Shown here: positions 59,363 to 64,000 of the stretch, piece after piece
Position numbering within the stretch: the first letter of the stretch is position 1
How the letters are laid out: each line of letters opens with the position of its first letter
Made by a program: the position numbers and the translations under genes
From: Muraenolepis orangiensis
Lineage: Eukaryota > Chordata > Actinopteri > Gadiformes > Muraenolepididae
Assembly (NCBI GenBank): GCA_027704905.1
Contig: CM051020.1
Coordinates: 7,480,335-7,544,334 of the forward strand
Direction of reading: 5' to 3'
Length of the DNA stretch: 64,000 nucleotides
Notes under the pieces: generated by a model
What the model saw: the letters and a program-made list of their open reading frames with translations, nothing else
The model's database searches: none
Told to the model about the DNA's origin: nothing

Positions 59363-59935
59363 AAAAAGATACACATAAAAAAAAACACAGACGCTAAAGT
59401 AGTAATAGTTATTATCCGACACACATGGGTACATCCAACAGACAACCTGGTGAAACGTTGCCCACTCGCACGTTCGTACCGTATATATGCGTCTTCCCAA
59501 CACCTGAACGTTGGCACTAGATTGTTTGATTCAATGAATGTGTATATGTGTGTGCTGGCAACGCCACATGCTCCAACACTATTAGCAGAGCCCAAAGTCT
59601 CTTTTCAAATTTAACTCAGAAAGACTAATGAAGGAAGCCTTACGACTTTTAAAAGTTAACAGCTTGAGCCGCGCCACCGAGGGAAAATAAAGACAGAGTA
59701 GGGACTTGAGCTTCCCAGGAACGGGACTTTACACCGAGTTTAGTTTTTATCTGAAGATGAGAGTAAAAAGAAAAGGTTGGTAGCGTTATGCACACCATCC
59801 ATCCATTGATCCATCTATTTATGTATTAATCGTGTTACATCTTACATCAAGGTATTTAATTAACTATTAGTTATAAACACCAGTTCACTCCCCTTTGTTC
59901 TGTGACATATCGTCTTGCGTTTGGGCTCAGACCTG
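59363..59935. other. Intergenic, nothing recognised
   Basis: No gene or known repeat. Confidence 0.4.
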
Positions 59936-59939
59936 CCAG

Positions 59940-60215
59940 TACCAGATAACTTTACATTTAGAGCTATTGTGCACATTGCTGATTTTTGCATTTTATAAAT
60001 TGCATTTTTTATTTTTATTTTATATTCCTTATTCTATTTTTTATTCTATTTTTTATTCTATTTTTATCTATTTTTATCTATTCTTATTTTATCTTATTCT
60101 ATAACTGCTGTCTGTCGTCGGGTATTGCACACAAGAATTTCACATCACTGCTTTATACTAAACTGTAAACTGTGAAGTGACAATAAACTTGACTTGACTT
60201 GACTTGACTTGACTT
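59940..60215 (+). mobile_element. LINE 3' UTR with (TTGAC)n tail
   Basis: A T-rich segment of TTTTTATTCTA and TTTTTATCTA tandem units (60040-60100), then GGGTATTGCACACAAGAATT and GTGAAGTGACAATAAACTTG, then TTGAC pentamers to 60215. This is a standard L2/CR1-like LINE terminus; no coding part. Confidence 0.7.
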
Positions 60216-60630
60216 GTGCACCAAAGCACAGTGCAGTCAATTCAGATTCAGGCCCATCCAAACTCTACTTTATACAGTGGTACTCCTTGACGACACCGGG
60301 TAGAGGGGTTCAATCTATCCCAGCGGGCTATCACCTTTCATCAAAGAACGTACTTTCTAAAATCGAACTGCTTACTCTTAACCGTGCTTAACTAGCTCTC
60401 TGTGAAGGATTACTGGGTACCTGGTCGGAAAACCTGTAGGACACCTGCCCGCCCAGGAACATGAAAAGAACGAAAAGAACGAATGAGAGCATGTGGACAG
60501 CACTTAAGCTGCGAATCGAACGGCCACAGCCTTTTTAGTTGAAAGGCCAACATCGCACCATGGTGCGTGGTACTGGAGGGCCCTCAAACTATTAAGTAAG
60601 TCCATGCTGTGTTCAACACTGCCCCCCCTG
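60216..60630. other. Intergenic, nothing recognised
   Basis: No gene or array; a GAAAAGAACGAA duplicate near 60460-60485. Confidence 0.4.
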
Positions 60631-60636
60631 TTCGAG

Positions 60637-60738
<102 letters not shown>

Positions 60739-60739
60739 T

Positions 60740-61620
60740 ACTTTCCAGTCTTTTTTATGTACTGAATTGTTTATCGGCCGACGGGAAACACTTAAATTCA
60801 TGTAAAACCCTGTCAAGAAGATATCTCCCTAGGCCACGGTTGAACATTTTTCGCCTGAGACAATCTTTTTTTTTTTTTTGATCCCACACTTAATGTTTGA
60901 TAACGGAAATAAAATAGTTTAAGTGTCCTTTCAGATAGGATTTGATAGATAATAAGCTTTTATTATTTTATTTTATTTCCAGCAGGAGATACAGGTCATT
61001 GCACAGATGGTGGAAAACGGGTTATACTCTGTTCCCCCTTTTCTACTGTTCTACATGAATGCTTACGGCAGGTTACTTACAAATCCTATGTAAAAGGGCA
61101 TTTTACTACATATATATTTTTGGCTGACAGATTGGTATTTGATTTGGTATTGCTGAGAAACTGGTTCTATTAACTGGTTTCAGTGGCCATTGGTCTATGG
61201 TCTGCATTTAACACACTGAACACAATGAACCACAGCAGCTTCAGAAGTTACCATAACTAAATCGCTAAAATGACCCCAGGAGTTAGCAGAAGAGGCCTGA
61301 TATTTCAAATATGCAGGTTAAATAAATATTTCAAAGACTTTGGCCTGTGAAAATATGCATTCATATGTTTAATAACATCCGTTGCATATACTGTATATCT
61401 TGATGGGGTGTAGACAGATGACCTGTCTCCATCACTTCCTATGTATTTTTAAGGGAAGTCAATTGTAATTGTTCATAACTGTAAACATTTTCTAAAAAAA
61501 TGTATTGAATTAACCAACTGCCACTCAATTAAAAAGACACTTTCCGAAAATATAAGCGTGCACAGATGGTGGCTAAATTAAACAGAGTTTATACAAGTGT
61601 AGAGTTGTCTGTGTGTATAG
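60740..61620. other. Intergenic, nothing recognised
   Basis: AT-rich; poly-T at 60867-60879. No gene supported. Confidence 0.4.
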
Positions 61621-61622
61621 CC

Positions 61623-61626
<4 letters not shown>

Positions 61627-61678
<52 letters not shown>

Positions 61679-61692
61679 TGTGTGTGTGTGTG
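61627..61692. repeat. (GT)n microsatellite
   Basis: About 30 GT units with two GGGT interruptions. Confidence 0.95.
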
Positions 61693-61861
61693 GGTGCTTT
61701 GTGATGGATAGTGTGACACCATCTTTTAAAAGGTACACTGAGCACATCAGTATGCCCCTTCATGAGTCAAAGGCAACACCGTGCACTTCAACAGGGATGA
61801 AAGTAATTCCTGAGAAATTAAATAAGGAACTTCATGGCCACAACCCGCAAGTCTGTGTAAT

Positions 61862-62377
61862 TAAATCTAAATCTTTGAATCCTCTTTATTGGTCACACAC
61901 ACACACACACAGTGACATTTGTTTCTCTGCATTCTAGTATTAGGAGCAGTGGGCAGCCATACAGCGCCCGGGTGACAGTGAAGGGGGCTGATGCCTTGCT
62001 CAGGGGTTTCGGGGACTTGAACCGGCGACTTTCCGGTTCCCAAGCCAAGTCCGAGTCCAACAGGCTGCGCTACTGCCGCCCCAGACTGAGCTACTGCCCC
62101 CCCAGACTGAGCTACTGCCGCCCCAGACTGAGCTACTGCCGCCCCAGACTGAACTACTGCCGCCCCAGACTGAGCTACTGCCGCCCCAGACTGAGCTACT
62201 GCCCCCCCAGACTGAACTACTGCCGCCCCAGACTGAGCTACTGCCGCCCCAGACTGAGCTACTGCCGCCCCAGACTGAGCTACTGCCGCCCCAGACTGAG
62301 CTACTGCCGCCCCAGACTGAGCTACTGCCGCCCCAGACTGAACTACTGCCGCCCCAGACTGAGCTACTGCCGCCCCA
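61862..62377 (-). mobile_element. tRNA-derived SINE (family 1) with amplified head
   Basis: Reverse copy of the SINE at 2994. The tail AGATTTAGATTT and AATAAAGAGGATTCAAAG are followed by an expanded CA run (61896-61911), GGGCGCTGTATGGCTGCCCA, AGCAAGGCATCAG and the B-box CCGGTTCAAGTCCCC. The head A-box GGGGCGGCAGTAGC lies at about 62065-62084. Upstream of it the first 21 bases of the head are repeated about 14 more times. Confidence 0.85.
62062..62377 (-). repeat. 21-bp tandem array of the SINE A-box region, 15 units
   Basis: On the minus strand the unit is GGGGCGGCAGTAGCTCAGTC plus T, the 5' end of the SINE including its pol III A-box. Full + strand units begin at 62084 and recur every 21 bases to 62357. 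Variants: GAACTAC for GAGCTAC in units beginning 62147, 62210 and 62336; GCCCCCC for GCCGCCC in those beginning 62084 and 62189. Since 21 is a multiple of three, several frames read through as 7-residue repeats (GAAVAQS; WGGSSSV; SYCRPRL). These are not genes. Confidence 0.95.
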
Positions 62378-63090
62378 ATTGTTTCCTGTTTGGACGCACA
62401 AATAGTTTTACCCTGAATATATATTCGAATATAGTTTAGATTTTGCGGGGGTAGAATCACTGCGAGACTTGACCTGAATCAGAAATTCTTGCGTGGTTCC
62501 CTCCGTGGGGCGTCTCTGGGAATACAGATGAACATGGTGTGAGATCCTGCCTTCCCGAAGTTTTCAAGTTTACACAACAAGCACACCTGTACGCCTACCT
62601 GCCGTCAACTGCGCGCCCGGCGGGAAGAGCCGATCATTTTTTTGGAATTTATTTTCGGTTGTATTTATTTATTTATTTATTTATTTTTCCTCTGACTCAG
62701 CATTTTGATCTGTTTCACTAAACTGAGAACGAGATCAGTGATGGACCTGGAAATGTATGTCATATTGCTCTTTTCTTTGACAGCAAGAGGACGAGAGGAG
62801 GTGAAGTTGAAAGAATAATTTCACAGCAAAGGTTTCGATAGACTGAGAGATTGACTGCTTCCCTCTGCTGATGTTCATTGGTGGCAGTATCTCTCGTTTT
62901 CTCTCTCTTTTCTCTGTCTGTCTGGGTTTTTGCCCCAATTTTGACTTATGAAGGACTATTCTTTATTGCTCACCAGAAAACCAATTTCACACTGAAAAGA
63001 ACATGCCTCTTCTGTGTGGCTGGTTGCAGCTTCCAGAAGATGTGCAAGACTTCAAATTGGTCACCAGCTGTTTGCAATATATTACTCAGG
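62378..63090. other. Intergenic, nothing recognised
   Basis: Non-coding; (TTTA)n at 62660-62685. Confidence 0.4.
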
Positions 63091-63092
63091 GC

Positions 63093-63300
63093 TGGAAAGT
63101 ACTTGAGTAAAAGTACTCAACTACTGTCCTTCAATTCAAGTTAGGAGTACAACATTGAGGGAGTTTTGTTATATTTTACTTTTCATTATGTTTGATGCCG
63201 ATAATCACAAACACTAGAATTTGAACACTACCAGTGAGCGATATGTTACACGGGCTGGAGAGTACTTGAGTAATCAAGTACTGTGCTTCACTTCGGTGTT
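63093..63300. mobile_element. Small DNA-transposon repeat (AAGTACTTGAGTAAAAGTAC type)
   Basis: GGGCTGGAAAGTACTTGAGT occurs at 63093 and again as GGGCTGGAGAGTACTTGAGT at 63253, each followed by an AAGTACT-rich segment. Two copies or two related ends of a common fish MITE. No target duplication could be defined. Confidence 0.4.
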
Positions 63301-63640
63301 AGGACTGCGATAGCAGAATCAGAATGATGCATTTACTGGCGCCCCACTAAAATTGCACCCTTAAAGCAAAAACAAGAGGTTTTGAGGTTTTGACATGACA
63401 TTGTTTAATGGTGGACTTTATCCTCACCAATGGAAAAAAAACAAAAACATTCCTAGCTAATGGAAAGCCTAAGGTAGCTCGGATCACATGTTGTCATTCA
63501 TAGTGTGTGAGTTATTGTTGTGCACGTGTGGAAGAGAGGTATTTGTATGGGGGACGTTATGTTTGTTTACTTGGTGGTTGCCTTCCGTTAGTTATAACAA
63601 TACTATTGCTTAAGAGCAAAATTGTGCTTCATCTGTTTCT

Positions 63641-63815
<175 letters not shown>

Positions 63816-64000
63816 CTGTCCCTCTCTCTCATCAACAACGGCAGTGAATCATTAGCATGTCCTGCCCTACGCTACGGATTAAGAGCTTTGCAGGTGAAAA
63901 AAAAGGTTTTATAAAGGAGAAAAGTGCCGTAATCAAATTGTTCGAATGCCCTCGGTTTGACCTTCCTTAACTCTTGTTTCCAGGTGAATACTGAAGCAAG
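63816..64000. other. Terminal unique sequence
   Basis: No feature seen. Confidence 0.4.

Noticed and set aside
62062..62377. CRISPR-like array
   Set aside because: Units are directly adjacent with no spacers, derive from a SINE head, and the genome is eukaryotic.
61867..62460. 197-residue minus-strand frame with GAAVAQS heptapeptide repeats, resembling a repeat protein
   Set aside because: The repeat is the SINE A-box unit of 21 bases; all frames stay open because the unit is a multiple of three and lacks stops.

Overview
The window reads as a gene-poor stretch of a teleost fish nuclear genome. Only one cellular gene is visible: the last coding exon (3976-4682, + strand) of a type II classical cadherin, most like CDH7. 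It carries the juxtamembrane p120-catenin motif and the C-terminal beta-catenin-binding region. Everything before 3976 is best read as its last intron. Everything after about 5060 looks like the gene desert that commonly flanks this family. The teleost call rests on the cadherin tail, tRNA-derived SINEs with fish-type 3' ends, L2/CR1-like LINE fragments, hAT elements and very dense dinucleotide repeats. Such repeat density, plus a Gypsy gag fragment resembling the Gmr1/SCAN-like lineage first described from cod, makes a gadid-like fish plausible. That is an inference.

Layout: 1-3975, cadherin intron with a (CT)n/(GA)n pair, a SINE and a minisatellite. 3976-5060, last exon and 3' UTR. 5-20 kb, intergenic DNA with triplet and dinucleotide arrays, an LTR-like repeat with a perfect 38-bp hairpin, and two opposed copies of one LINE 3' end. 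20-31 kb, microsatellite-rich DNA with hAT-type MITEs, a 420-bp purine tract and a GGA array. 33-37 kb, LTR-like repeat, a repeat copy that preserves an empty LINE insertion site, and a 2.1-kb TIR element containing a foldback. 37-48 kb, two SINEs, two hAT elements with perfect 8-bp target duplications (39640-40213 and 45593-47756) and long TG/CA arrays. 50-53 kb, a three-level nest: TIR element, then LINE, then SINE. 55-57 kb, an LTR retroelement with a broken gag inside a hAT-type MITE. 57.9-64 kb, LINE fragments, a small MITE, and a SINE whose pol III A-box head is tandemly amplified into a 21-bp, 15-unit array.

Nothing here looks like a multi-gene system. The most unusual structure is the amplified SINE head at 62062-62377. 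The best-dated history is the 50-53 kb nest, because its unoccupied site survives at 33.9 kb. Most remaining long open frames are by-products of microsatellites (poly-Ser/Leu, Cys-Val, Thr-His, Arg-Glu, poly-Glu) and are not reported as genes.
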